Positions 18,394 to 27,425 of a DNA stretch of 42,323 nt are shown in pieces. Source of the stretch: Clostridiales bacterium (GTDB taxonomy: Bacteria; Bacillota; Clostridia; Christensenellales; DTU072); contig JAAZLE010000014.1 of assembly GCA_012799455.1 (NCBI GenBank), positions 1-42,323 on the forward strand, read 5' to 3'. Numbering within the stretch: position 1 is the stretch's first letter; each line of letters starts with the position of its first letter. The position numbers and the translations under genes are program-made. Under the pieces are notes generated by a model. The model worked only from the letters and a program-made list of their open reading frames with translations, searched no databases and was not told the DNA's origin.

Positions 18394-19644
18394 ATGAAAC
18401 AAGACTTAATAGCAATTATAGACCTTGGGAGAGATGATAATGCAGAACTTGCTCGTGAAATACGCAGTTTAGGTGTTTATAGCGAGGTATATCCTCAAGA
18501 AACAACCATAGAGCACATACAGTCTAGAGGTGTGCTAAAAGGATTTATATTTAACGGTTCTGAAATTGATGTTAATGACCTTCCTTTTCATAAAAACTAT
18601 GTAACTACGGCCCCTTATACTACCAAGGAAGCACTTAACTCATCTAAAGCCTTAAATTCCTTTGTTTTTAATACATGTGGTGCGAGTAAAACATGGAATG
18701 CAGATAATTTCATAGATGACCAAGTTGCCTTAATCCGCAAAGCTGTTGGTAAAGAAAAAGTTTTGCTTGCTCTTTCTGGCGGTGTTGACAGTTCAGTAGT
18801 AGCTGCCTTACTAATAAAAGCAATTGGCGGTGAAAACGTAATATGTGTACACGTTAATAATGGACTTATGAGAAAGGGAGAATCTGAAGCAGTTATAGAT
18901 GTTTTTTCTAACTACTTGAAGGATAATCTAATCTACATTGATGCAACTGATAGATTTTTAAATAAACTTGTTGGCGTTAGTGATCCTGAAACAAAACGTA
19001 AGATTATTGGCAACGAGTTCATTTATATCTTTGAAGAAGAAGCTAAAAAGCACAAAGATATAAAGTTTTTAGGTCAAGGAACCATATATTCAGATGTTAT
19101 TGAAAGTGGTACCAAGGCTGGAAAAGCAATTAAAGCTCACCATAATGTAGGCGGTCTTCCTGAAGATCTTTCATTCACCCTAGTTGAGCCTATAAAGTAC
19201 CTGTTTAAAGATGAAGTTAGAGCTTGTGGAAAAGCTTTAGGTCTTCCAGACGAAATGGTATATAGACAACCATTCCCAGGTCCAGGGCTTGGTGTCCGTT
19301 GCCTGGGCGCAATAACCCGTGATCGACTAGAAAGTCTTAGAGAAGCAGATGCAATCCTAAGAGAAGAGTTTGCAAAAACTGGCCTATCTAAAAAGGTATG
19401 GCAATATTTTATTGCGATTCCAGATATGAAAACAGTTGGAGTTAGGAACAAAAGCCGTTCAATGGGATTTGTAGCAATCATTCGTGCAGTGAACACTACC
19501 GACGCAATGACCGCAACGATTGAGCACATTGACTATCAAATCCTAGATCGCATAACCCAAAGAATCATAACCGAGGTCCCCACCATTAACCGCGTCTGCT
19601 ACGACCTCACCCCAAAGCCCACCGGCACAATAGAATGGGAGTAA
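18394..19644 (+). CDS. guaA: GMP synthase ATP-PPase and dimerization domains with a shortened N-terminal GATase remnant
   Basis: LLALSGGVDSSVVAALL, VHVNNGLMRKGESE, RQPFPGPGLGVRCLG, DLTPKPTGTIEWE; N-terminus (IAIIDLGRDDNAELAREIRSLGVYSEVYP) is GATase-like but lacks the catalytic Cys nucleophile segment. Confidence 0.9.
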   Translation: MKQDLIAIIDLGRDDNAELAREIRSLGVYSEVYPQETTIEHIQSRGVLKGFIFNGSEIDVNDLPFHKNYVTTAPYTTKEALNSSKALNSFVFNTCGASKTWNADNFIDDQVALIRKAVGKEKVLLALSGGVDSSVVAALLIKAIGGENVICVHVNNGLMRKGESEAVIDVFSNYLKDNLIYIDATDRFLNKLVGVSDPETKRKIIGNEFIYIFEEEAKKHKDIKFLGQGTIYSDVIESGTKAGKAIKAHHNVGGLPEDLSFTLVEPIKYLFKDEVRACGKALGLPDEMVYRQPFPGPGLGVRCLGAITRDRLESLREADAILREEFAKTGLSKKVWQYFIAIPDMKTVGVRNKSRSMGFVAIIRAVNTTDAMTATIEHIDYQILDRITQRIITEVPTINRVCYDLTPKPTGTIEWE

Positions 19645-19715
19645 AACAGTATTAATTACCCTACCATATCGTTTGTATTAATAAAAACCGTGACAGGTCT
19701 TTTCTCAAATGGAGG

Positions 19716-19737
19716 CTAGCACAGAACTAGCACAGAA
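19716..19737 (+). repeat. Perfect 11-bp tandem duplication (ctagcacagaa x2) between GGAGG and the annotated ATG
   Basis: ggagg|ctagcacagaa|ctagcacagaa|ATG read directly at 19711-19740. Confidence 0.95.
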
Positions 19738-20700
19738 ATGGATTATCAGAAACTACTAAAGATTAGTGATGCCTGGTTGAAATACGCAATCCTTCTCAAC
19801 TTGGACCATAAACCTGATGATTTCATTGCAATACAAAACATGGCACTAGCTGATGACAGAATAAGAAGATATCTTTCTGATATTACATCTTTTCATGATA
19901 ATCTAGTAACGAATCATAAAAACCCCGATTTACCCATACATAAATTATTGTTCCTACTAGATCTCGGATTTAATACGGACGTTCCCGAAATAAGCGAAGC
20001 TATACAGCAAATACTTAAATATAAAGATGAAAATGGCGTATATATGTCCAAAACCAATATCCCAAAACATTTTGGCGGCACTGGCGAAGACGTATTTAGT
20101 TGGTGTTTATGCGACGCCCCATTACTTTTACTTGCTCTACTAAAGGCAGGCGTTAATTATAATCAACTTATAAAACCTGGTGTTGATTACTTGGCATCTT
20201 TATGGCAAAAAAATGGGTTCCCCTGCACTGTATCCCCTGAACTAGGAAAATTCCGCGGTCCTGGTAAGAAAGATGATTGCTGCCCATATGCAACACTCAT
20301 AATGACCGACTTATTATCTTATATACCAGAATATAGAAATTCGCAAGTTGCTATTTCCTCTGTTAATTCTCTACTTAGCCTATGGGAAAATAGCCTAAAC
20401 CAACACCCATATATGTTTTTTATGGGTACAGATTTCCGCAAACTTAAAGCCCCTTCAATCTGGTATGATATTGTAAGCGTAACGGGAGTTCTAAGCAAAT
20501 ATTCATTTGTCCAAAAAGATAAACGTTTTATCGAAATGGTTGAAGTTATTGAAGGTAAAAAAGATAAAGATGGTCTTTTTACACCCGAATCAGTATATCA
20601 AAAACTGAAAGATTGGGATTTTGGACAGAAAAAATCACCATCTCCCTACTTAACATATCTTTGTTATCAAATTTTTGAAAGAAGTAACTATGCCTTTTGA
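19738..20700 (+). CDS. Hypothetical protein, possibly a prenyltransferase/squalene-cyclase-type alpha/alpha fold
   Basis: 320 aa ORF; helical repeat pattern with KDENGVYMSK and WQKNGFPCTVSPELGKFRGPGKKDDCCPYATLIMTDLLS, similar to alpha/alpha toroid repeats. Confidence 0.6.
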   Translation: MDYQKLLKISDAWLKYAILLNLDHKPDDFIAIQNMALADDRIRRYLSDITSFHDNLVTNHKNPDLPIHKLLFLLDLGFNTDVPEISEAIQQILKYKDENGVYMSKTNIPKHFGGTGEDVFSWCLCDAPLLLLALLKAGVNYNQLIKPGVDYLASLWQKNGFPCTVSPELGKFRGPGKKDDCCPYATLIMTDLLSYIPEYRNSQVAISSVNSLLSLWENSLNQHPYMFFMGTDFRKLKAPSIWYDIVSVTGVLSKYSFVQKDKRFIEMVEVIEGKKDKDGLFTPESVYQKLKDWDFGQKKSPSPYLTYLCYQIFERSNYAF

Positions 20701-20719
20701 AATGTATCACTTAATAAAA

Positions 20720-21232
20720 CTATAAAATCTTAACAATACGTTCTTTATATGTTGGTTTATTATTTTCAAATATTGTTTCCATAATGCTTATATAAGATGC
20801 TTTTATATCTATTTTAGGAGCCTTGACTAAAATATTTGTATTGATACGTGCTTTTCGTGCAATGGTAATATGAGCACTAAAATTCTTTCGGTCAAAAGGT
20901 ATATTTGCCTTTTCAAGATTGGATCTTACAAGGCTTGCTAATTCTTTTAATTTGCTTTCATTGTCTATTCCAAGCCAAAGAATCTTACCGCTTGGGGTAT
21001 TAAAATAACCTAAGCGATTTGTGGAGATTTCAAAAGGTTTAAACTCTATATTTTCAATTGCTTTTTTAACACACTCTAATCTATTGGTTTCTCCTATAAA
21101 GACTAGTGTTATATGCGCGTTGTCAGGGTCTATAAAATTTGCCTGAATATTTTCTTTTTTCAAGCTCGTTATATATTCTCTAATCTGCTGCCTGTTTTCT
21201 ACGCTTAAATTAATTGAAATAAAAAGTCTCAT
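20720..21232 (-). CDS. thpR: RNA 2',3'-cyclic phosphodiesterase (2H/LigT family)
   Basis: MRLFISINLS...; two HxT motifs (AHITLVFIG and AHITIARKA). Confidence 0.9.
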   Translation of the reverse strand: MRLFISINLSVENRQQIREYITSLKKENIQANFIDPDNAHITLVFIGETNRLECVKKAIENIEFKPFEISTNRLGYFNTPSGKILWLGIDNESKLKELASLVRSNLEKANIPFDRKNFSAHITIARKARINTNILVKAPKIDIKASYISIMETIFENNKPTYKERIVKIL

Positions 21233-21868
21233 CTAAATATTAATTACCTTGGTGGTTGATGCGATAAAATCAACAATAAAAAGCTCACCTTTACTAAGAG
21301 TTTTTTCTCCACTTAGAAGTTTAGCCATTTGTGAAACTTGTATTGATGCAATTAGTGAAGGTACAAAACTAAGGGTTTTCCCAGGTTTTATTTCTTCACC
21401 ACTATAAAGTTTTGAGATTGTTTTTTCCCCTGGCCTCACAACTGCAACATGACCGTACATGCCATCAATTGCGCCATGGATAATAGGCACATTATATAAT
21501 TCGCCAAACCTTTCGAGTAGCAATCTAGACGCTATATTATCCGTTGCGTCAATAACACAATCCACATCCTTAATTAACTCAAAATATTCCTCATTAAAAA
21601 AACCTGTTACCGCGATAGCTTCGGTAACTCCCACTTCATTACAACTTTCAGCCGCAACTTCGGCCTTATTCTTTCCAAGTGTTTGTTTTTTGCAATATAA
21701 TTGCCGGTCAATGTTTGATTGACTAAATAAATCACCATCAAAAACAAAAATTTTAGCAAGCCCAAGTCTAGATGCAAGCCCTATTATGTACCCACCTAAT
21801 CCACCGGCACCTATAACTGCTATGGTTTTATCACTAATTTTTAATTTTATATCTTCAATCGATTCCAC
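21233..21868 (-). CDS. ThiF/MoeB/HesA-family E1-like adenylyltransferase
   Basis: TIAVIGAGGLGGYIIGLASRLG, DGDLFSQSNIDRQLYC, VIDATDNIASRLLLE. Confidence 0.9.
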   Translation of the reverse strand: MESIEDIKLKISDKTIAVIGAGGLGGYIIGLASRLGLAKIFVFDGDLFSQSNIDRQLYCKKQTLGKNKAEVAAESCNEVGVTEAIAVTGFFNEEYFELIKDVDCVIDATDNIASRLLLERFGELYNVPIIHGAIDGMYGHVAVVRPGEKTISKLYSGEEIKPGKTLSFVPSLIASIQVSQMAKLLSGEKTLSKGELFIVDFIASTTKVINI

Positions 21869-21895
21869 TTATCTTACTATCATAAAGTTTTTAAG

Positions 21896-22144
21896 TTATC
21901 CACCAGATGCGGGACTCATTATAAACACCTCATCCCCTGGATTTAATTTAGTTCGATATTTTTTTAGGTCCATAAAATTCTTCCCATTGACAAGAATGAT
22001 AGAATTTTTTAATTCTTTTACCGTATAAAATGAATTATAATGATGAAGTTTCTTTAGCAAATCGTTGATGTCTTTGGCGTCCGTTTCCCACTCCGCCATG
22101 CCATAGTTAAGTCTATATAAGCCAAAAAACTCTACTTTTATCAT
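21896..22144 (-). CDS. MoaD/ThiS-family ubiquitin-like sulfur carrier
   Basis: 82 aa, ends LNPGDEVFIMSPASGG with C-terminal Gly-Gly; located between AOR and ThiF-like genes. Confidence 0.88.
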   Translation of the reverse strand: MIKVEFFGLYRLNYGMAEWETDAKDINDLLKKLHHYNSFYTVKELKNSIILVNGKNFMDLKKYRTKLNPGDEVFIMSPASGG

Positions 22145-22161
22145 TATATTAACCCCAAATA

Positions 22162-24180
22162 CTAAACTTCTTTCTTAGCTTTTTCTTTTACCTTTTTCTC
22201 TTTTTTAGGTTTAGGCGGTATGACTTTTATTTCACCTTGAATTTCAAGAGGTCTCTCCGCAATTACATCTAAGTCTTTCTCTCTAATGCGGTAATATTTC
22301 AAAGTGCGTTTTTTGATACTACCATTTTTGTCCCATCCTCTTGCACGGTAGAACTGCTTCCTTAGTTTTTCTAAAGGCACTCTACTCTTCGGATTATCTG
22401 GTATTTGTAAATCTTCAACTAGCCTCTTTGGCAGTTTATCATCCTTTGAATCTATTCCGAGCCTAGCGTTTATACTTCTTTCTAAGTTAAAGCCTCTTGA
22501 ACCAAATTTTAAAAACTCACCAATATTCATTCTCATGCCTGTTGCATATTTGATCATAGCAGCATGAGGAACCATTGCAGAAATATTTACCTGCAGTAGT
22601 CCTGGCCACCTGTTAACAAGTCCAATTACAGGCCCTAAGTATGGGAATACTTTATTTACGAGTCTTGTTACAAAAGAGTTAGGTTTACTGTATAAAAACC
22701 CAGGGAACACTGCATATGTTGTGAACAAGCAACTTCCTCCAGCTGATGCAGCCTCCATAACGTTTTGTAAAAATATCGATAGTTGCGCCTTCCCATGAGT
22801 CGTATATGGATTAATTGTTAGCCCTAGTCCCTCTAAAACAACCATATACCCTGCGTTTAAGTGGCAACCGCCCCTATTACCTACGGCATATCCAAGACCT
22901 TGTCCAATAGCACCACGTGGTTCATATGCAGCAAACTCCATACCTTTTGCATTCATACAAAATTCTTCGCCACCATATTTTTGGGAAAGAAACCTACTAC
23001 CATTTGCCATCTGGTCTGCTTCTTGAGTACTTCTATGTGCTATATCATGAAAAACTTGAGATATATTATCTATCTTACCGAACTCAACTCCACTATTCCA
23101 CATACCTTTCTCATTAAGTTCCATAGCAAACGCAAGAGTGCCAGCTGCAGATATAACGTCCATTCCTAGCTCATCTAATTCGTAATTCCATTTAATGATA
23201 CTTTCTAAATCGCTGTTCATGATGTTTGCTCCAAGCAATCCTAGAGCTTCAACTTCTGGACCTTTAACTTGCTTCCCATCAACCTCGCAAACACGCCCAC
23301 ACTGTATTGGACAAGTTATACAGCCCTTGTTTTTAACTAAATGCTTTTCAGCAAGCTCTTCTCCACTGATACTTCTAAACTCATCAAATTGACCTGCGCT
23401 AAAGTTTTTTGTTGCAAGAATGTGTTTTTGTTGCATTGAAGCGAGAAGTGCTGCCGTTCCAAGCCTAGGTAACTGCTCTCCCGTAATAGGATGCTTCGTT
23501 AAATATTGCGTCCAGCTTTTTCTTAATTTAGCAAACTTATCTGTATTATATATCGGTATTTTAAACTTTCCATCGGCAACAACTGCTTTCAAGTTTTTAC
23601 TACCCATGACAGCACCCATTCCACCACGTCCTGCTGCACGTTCCTCGCTAACTACACAGGCATATCTTACTAAGTTCTCACCTGCTGGTCCTATAACCAT
23701 TTTGCCTAATCTTTTATTTCCTAATAGCTCTTGTGTTTCACCTGTAGTTTTTCCTTTTAAAAACTCTGCATCTTTAAAACTAATTTGATCTTCTAAAATT
23801 TCAACATATGTTAATTTTTCGCTTTTACCTACAATTATCGCGGCATCATATCCAGCACTTTTAAGTTTCATACCAAAATTGCCACCACAGTTACTCGATG
23901 TTAAAATGCCAGTCAAAGGAGAAATTGCACTTATGTTAAACCTAGAACTGCATGGAGCCATAGTTCCTGTCAATGGGCAGTTAGTAATTACTAGAGGGTT
24001 TTCTGGTGATAATGGATCCATTGGACCTTTAACAAAGTCATTAATAATTCTAGCGGCTAAAACTTTGCCTCCTAAAAACAGCCTACGGTCTCTATCATTA
24101 ATTGGGTATTCTTCTACCTTTTGAGTAGTTAAATCAATTTTAATTACCTTGCCAGTATATCCACCATACTTTGTTGCCAT
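22162..24180 (-). CDS. Aldehyde:ferredoxin oxidoreductase family tungstoenzyme
   Basis: MATKYGGYTGKVIKIDLTTQKVEEYP, RAAGRGGMGAVMGSKNLKA, CITCPIQCGRVCEVDG. Confidence 0.93.
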   Translation of the reverse strand: MATKYGGYTGKVIKIDLTTQKVEEYPINDRDRRLFLGGKVLAARIINDFVKGPMDPLSPENPLVITNCPLTGTMAPCSSRFNISAISPLTGILTSSNCGGNFGMKLKSAGYDAAIIVGKSEKLTYVEILEDQISFKDAEFLKGKTTGETQELLGNKRLGKMVIGPAGENLVRYACVVSEERAAGRGGMGAVMGSKNLKAVVADGKFKIPIYNTDKFAKLRKSWTQYLTKHPITGEQLPRLGTAALLASMQQKHILATKNFSAGQFDEFRSISGEELAEKHLVKNKGCITCPIQCGRVCEVDGKQVKGPEVEALGLLGANIMNSDLESIIKWNYELDELGMDVISAAGTLAFAMELNEKGMWNSGVEFGKIDNISQVFHDIAHRSTQEADQMANGSRFLSQKYGGEEFCMNAKGMEFAAYEPRGAIGQGLGYAVGNRGGCHLNAGYMVVLEGLGLTINPYTTHGKAQLSIFLQNVMEAASAGGSCLFTTYAVFPGFLYSKPNSFVTRLVNKVFPYLGPVIGLVNRWPGLLQVNISAMVPHAAMIKYATGMRMNIGEFLKFGSRGFNLERSINARLGIDSKDDKLPKRLVEDLQIPDNPKSRVPLEKLRKQFYRARGWDKNGSIKKRTLKYYRIREKDLDVIAERPLEIQGEIKVIPPKPKKEKKVKEKAKKEV

Positions 24181-24242
24181 ATTAATCCTCCTTAAAAATA
24201 AGGTTTATTTAAATAATATCTTACTTATTGTAGTATATAATA

Positions 24243-24274
24243 AAAAAGAACTGGATTCAATATTACCAGTTCCA
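24243..24274 (-). terminator. Rho-independent terminator after hisE
   Basis: Minus strand GGAACTGG-taatattgaat-CCAGTTC-TTTTTT. Confidence 0.83.
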
Positions 24275-24329
24275 TTATTTAATATAAGACATCATGCAAA
24301 ATGCTTGATTAGCTATTAAACGACTATCC

Positions 24330-24656
24330 TTATGAGTCCTTGTTTGTTACATGTATTTTTTTCAGATTTAATTGTTTTTGAGTTCTTTTAACTAGCTCTT
24401 CTTCGATGTCCTCAACCCCTACTCCTAGTTCAACTAACATGACTAAAATATGATAAATAAGATCGCATGTCTCATTAACTATATCTTCTCTATTCTCGTT
24501 TTTAGCTGCTATAACCATCTCTGTGCATTCTTCTCCACACTTTTTAAGTATTTTATCGATGCCTTTTTCAAAAAGATAACAGGTGTACGACCCCTCTATT
24601 TTATCTTCTTTTCTTTGCTCTATCACAGCAAAAAGATCTTTAATTGTGTTTCCCAT
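24330..24656 (-). CDS. hisE: Phosphoribosyl-ATP pyrophosphatase
   Basis: SYTCYLFEKGIDKILKKCGEECTEMVIAAKN...; his operon context. Confidence 0.92.
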   Translation of the reverse strand: MGNTIKDLFAVIEQRKEDKIEGSYTCYLFEKGIDKILKKCGEECTEMVIAAKNENREDIVNETCDLIYHILVMLVELGVGVEDIEEELVKRTQKQLNLKKIHVTNKDS

Positions 24657-24668
24657 AATTCACTCCTA

Positions 24669-24983
24669 TTATTTTATCTTATTGAAGAAACAGGACATAG
24701 CGCCCGTATGACAAGCAACACCAGTTTGCTCTACAAAAACTAACAATGTATCATCATCACAATCTGCATATATTTCTATTATTTTTTGCACATGTCCCGA
24801 TGTTTCTCCTTTTTTCCAAATCTGTTTTCTTGATCTGCTATAAAAATGTGTATATCCCGTAGATAGTGATAAATTAAAACTTTCCTCGTTCATATATGCC
24901 AACATTAAAACGTCTTTAGTTTTTGCATCTTGAACGATGGTTGGTACTAATTCTAATTTTTTAAATAAATGTGAATAATCCAT
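24669..24983 (-). CDS. hisI: Phosphoribosyl-AMP cyclohydrolase
   Basis: [62 protein letters not shown]. Confidence 0.93.
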   Translation of the reverse strand: MDYSHLFKKLELVPTIVQDAKTKDVLMLAYMNEESFNLSLSTGYTHFYSRSRKQIWKKGETSGHVQKIIEIYADCDDDTLLVFVEQTGVACHTGAMSCFFNKIK

Positions 24984-24996
24984 AAAACTCCCCTAT

Positions 24997-25710
24997 CTAT
25001 TCTTTTGAAACTTTTATGGCTTCTTCTAGCGAAAGAGTATTTGCATAAAGGCTTTTCCCGCAAATCGCACCATAAATATTTAACTCTTTTAATTTCTTAA
25101 TGTCCTCTATATCTTTCACTCCACCACTAGATATAATGTTGTATTTATAAATATTTTGTATCTCAATTATATCTTTTGTATTGACTCCAGCTAACGTGCC
25201 ATCTTTTGAAATGTCTGTATAAGTTATATATTTGACGCCCATATCTTGAAGGTCTTTGATGTAATCTAAGTAATTTAAACCACTGTCTACATGCCATCCA
25301 TCTGTTTTAACTTTCCCGTCTCTAGCGTCAACACCCACTATTATCTTATCTTGATGGTTAGTAAGTGCCTTACGCAAAAACCCTGGATTAGTGACCGCTG
25401 CGGTTCCAATAACTACCTTATCAACGCCAGCATTAAGACATCTTTCCACACACTCAAGACTACGAATACCACCACCTACATCTATTTTAATAGGGTATTC
25501 ACATAGCTTTTCAATTATTGTAAAGTTTTCACTTTCTTCGCCTCTTGCAGCATTTAAATCAACCAGATGCAAATGTGTCGCACCTTTCGAAATAAATCTT
25601 TCCACTGTTTCGTAAGGGTCATCAGCCACCTGCTTAGCAGTACTATATTCCCCTTGATAAAGCCTAACACATTTCCCATTTAACAAATCAATCGCTGGAA
25701 ATATAATCAT
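24997..25710 (-). CDS. hisA: HisA, ProFAR isomerase
   Basis: IIFPAIDLLNGKCVRLYQG, DVGGGIRS, TDISKDGTLAGVN. Confidence 0.93.
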   Translation of the reverse strand: MIIFPAIDLLNGKCVRLYQGEYSTAKQVADDPYETVERFISKGATHLHLVDLNAARGEESENFTIIEKLCEYPIKIDVGGGIRSLECVERCLNAGVDKVVIGTAAVTNPGFLRKALTNHQDKIIVGVDARDGKVKTDGWHVDSGLNYLDYIKDLQDMGVKYITYTDISKDGTLAGVNTKDIIEIQNIYKYNIISSGGVKDIEDIKKLKELNIYGAICGKSLYANTLSLEEAIKVSKE

Positions 25711-25743
25711 TTTCTCTCCCTTAGTTCCTTTAATAAATCGTTT

Positions 25744-26322
25744 CTAAATTACGCCTTTGGACGAAGGTATTTTATCACCTTTTACTGTAAGAGCTTCTCT
25801 TAAGCAACGTGCGCACGCTTTGAACAATGCCTCTATTTTATGGTGATCATTTTCACCAGCTAAAAGCTTCATATGCATGGTAATTCCAGCATTCATAGCT
25901 AGTGCTCTAAAAAACTCTGGTGTTGCGTCAACTTCATAATCTCCACAATTTTTGTATGCAAAATCAGCTTCAAAGGCTAGAAAGCCTCTCCCTGAAATAT
26001 CTATTGCAGCAAACCCTAGAGCCTCATCCATTGGTAAAAAGCAATCTGCAAACCTTGTTATTCCCTTCCCATCGCCTATAGCTTGTCTTATCGCCTGCCC
26101 TAAAACTATACCAGTATCTTCCACCGTGTGATGGCAATCAACCTCTATATCACCATCAACTTCTAAAGTTATATCAAAACCCGCATGTGTTCCTAGAGCG
26201 GTAATCATATGGTCAAAAAAACCAATACGTGTCTTTGACTTAACCTTCCCGCTTCCGTCTATATTGATATATAGCGAAATATTTGTTTCCTTTGTCTTTC
26301 TTTCTATTTCAAAAACTCTCAT
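25744..26322 (-). CDS. hisB: Imidazoleglycerol-phosphate dehydratase
   Basis: MRVFEIERKTKETNISLYINIDG, GFFDHMITALGTHAGFDI, DCHHTVEDTGI; preferred start 26322 with SD GGAGGAATT. Confidence 0.93.
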   Translation of the reverse strand: MRVFEIERKTKETNISLYINIDGSGKVKSKTRIGFFDHMITALGTHAGFDITLEVDGDIEVDCHHTVEDTGIVLGQAIRQAIGDGKGITRFADCFLPMDEALGFAAIDISGRGFLAFEADFAYKNCGDYEVDATPEFFRALAMNAGITMHMKLLAGENDHHKIEALFKACARCLREALTVKGDKIPSSKGVI

Positions 26323-26332
26323 AATTCCTCCA

Positions 26333-27412
26333 CTAGTAATTATTGTTTTTTTCCACATTTTTCAATTTAAATATTGCATCCATTACTGCCATATTTTCAG
26401 CTTCGTTTCCAACCGATATCCTTAAAGCATTGTCCGACTTGAAACACCTTATAGCAATACCCATTTGAAGTAAAGCTTCATATATTTCTACCGCCTTTTC
26501 CGTTTTAATGTATATGAAATTAGCATTAGATTGATATGCTTTAAACTCGCTCCCTAAAAGACTTTTTATGCCTTTAAATTTGCAATATAACTCGTCTCTA
26601 AACCGTAGTATTTCCTTTATTACTTCCTGATATTTTTTTGCATTTGAAAGCAATATACATCCAAACTTTTGGGATACTGAATTAACATTATAGGGAGCCT
26701 TAACCTTTTTTAATATATCAGTAAGGTTAGCATTAGAAATAGCAAAACCCAGCCTTAATGAAGCAGCCGCAAAGGCTTTACTGAGAGTTCTTAAGACTAT
26801 GGTATTTGGTAATTTATCTATCTCTTCTATAATACTTTGATTTGAAAAATCCATATATGCTTCATCAATAACCATCAAACAATCTACACTATTAACTAGT
26901 CTTATAATTTCAGACTTTTTAATCACTTCGCCTGTAGGGTTGCACGGATTAGAAAGTATAACTAAGTTAGGTTTTTCTACCTTTATGGTGTTTATAATAT
27001 CGTCCACTTTAGGAGTAACTCCTATATCTGTTTTAAGCACCACATTTTTAGTCCTTCTTAAATCAGCATAAAATCTATACATAGAAAAATCTGGAGATAA
27101 TGTAAGCACAGTATCGCCGTCTTTTAAAAACGCTTCAACTATTAAATTAATTAGCTCATCAGAACCGTTCCCAGCCACGACATTAGCTCTATCGACATTA
27201 AAACACTTTGCAAACTTTTCACATAATTCCACTGCAAAAGGATCGGGATACCTATTAAAATTAATTTCATCTAAGGCATCTTTAAATTGCTCTACTATTT
27301 CTTTTGGTATTTTGAAGTAAGATTCGTTAGCATCTACCCTTATGTTATATGAACCTTTAAGTGGCTCATATGGCTGCATGTCTAATAATCTTTTCTCAAT
27401 TTTATAACTCAC
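26333..27412 (-). CDS. hisC: Histidinol-phosphate aminotransferase
   Basis: VDANESYFKIP, FNRYPDPFAVEL, NPCNPTGEVI, RTLSKAFAAASLRLGFA. Confidence 0.93.
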   Translation of the reverse strand: MSYKIEKRLLDMQPYEPLKGSYNIRVDANESYFKIPKEIVEQFKDALDEINFNRYPDPFAVELCEKFAKCFNVDRANVVAGNGSDELINLIVEAFLKDGDTVLTLSPDFSMYRFYADLRRTKNVVLKTDIGVTPKVDDIINTIKVEKPNLVILSNPCNPTGEVIKKSEIIRLVNSVDCLMVIDEAYMDFSNQSIIEEIDKLPNTIVLRTLSKAFAAASLRLGFAISNANLTDILKKVKAPYNVNSVSQKFGCILLSNAKKYQEVIKEILRFRDELYCKFKGIKSLLGSEFKAYQSNANFIYIKTEKAVEIYEALLQMGIAIRCFKSDNALRISVGNEAENMAVMDAIFKLKNVEKNNNY

Positions 27413-27425
27413 TTATATTCCCTCT

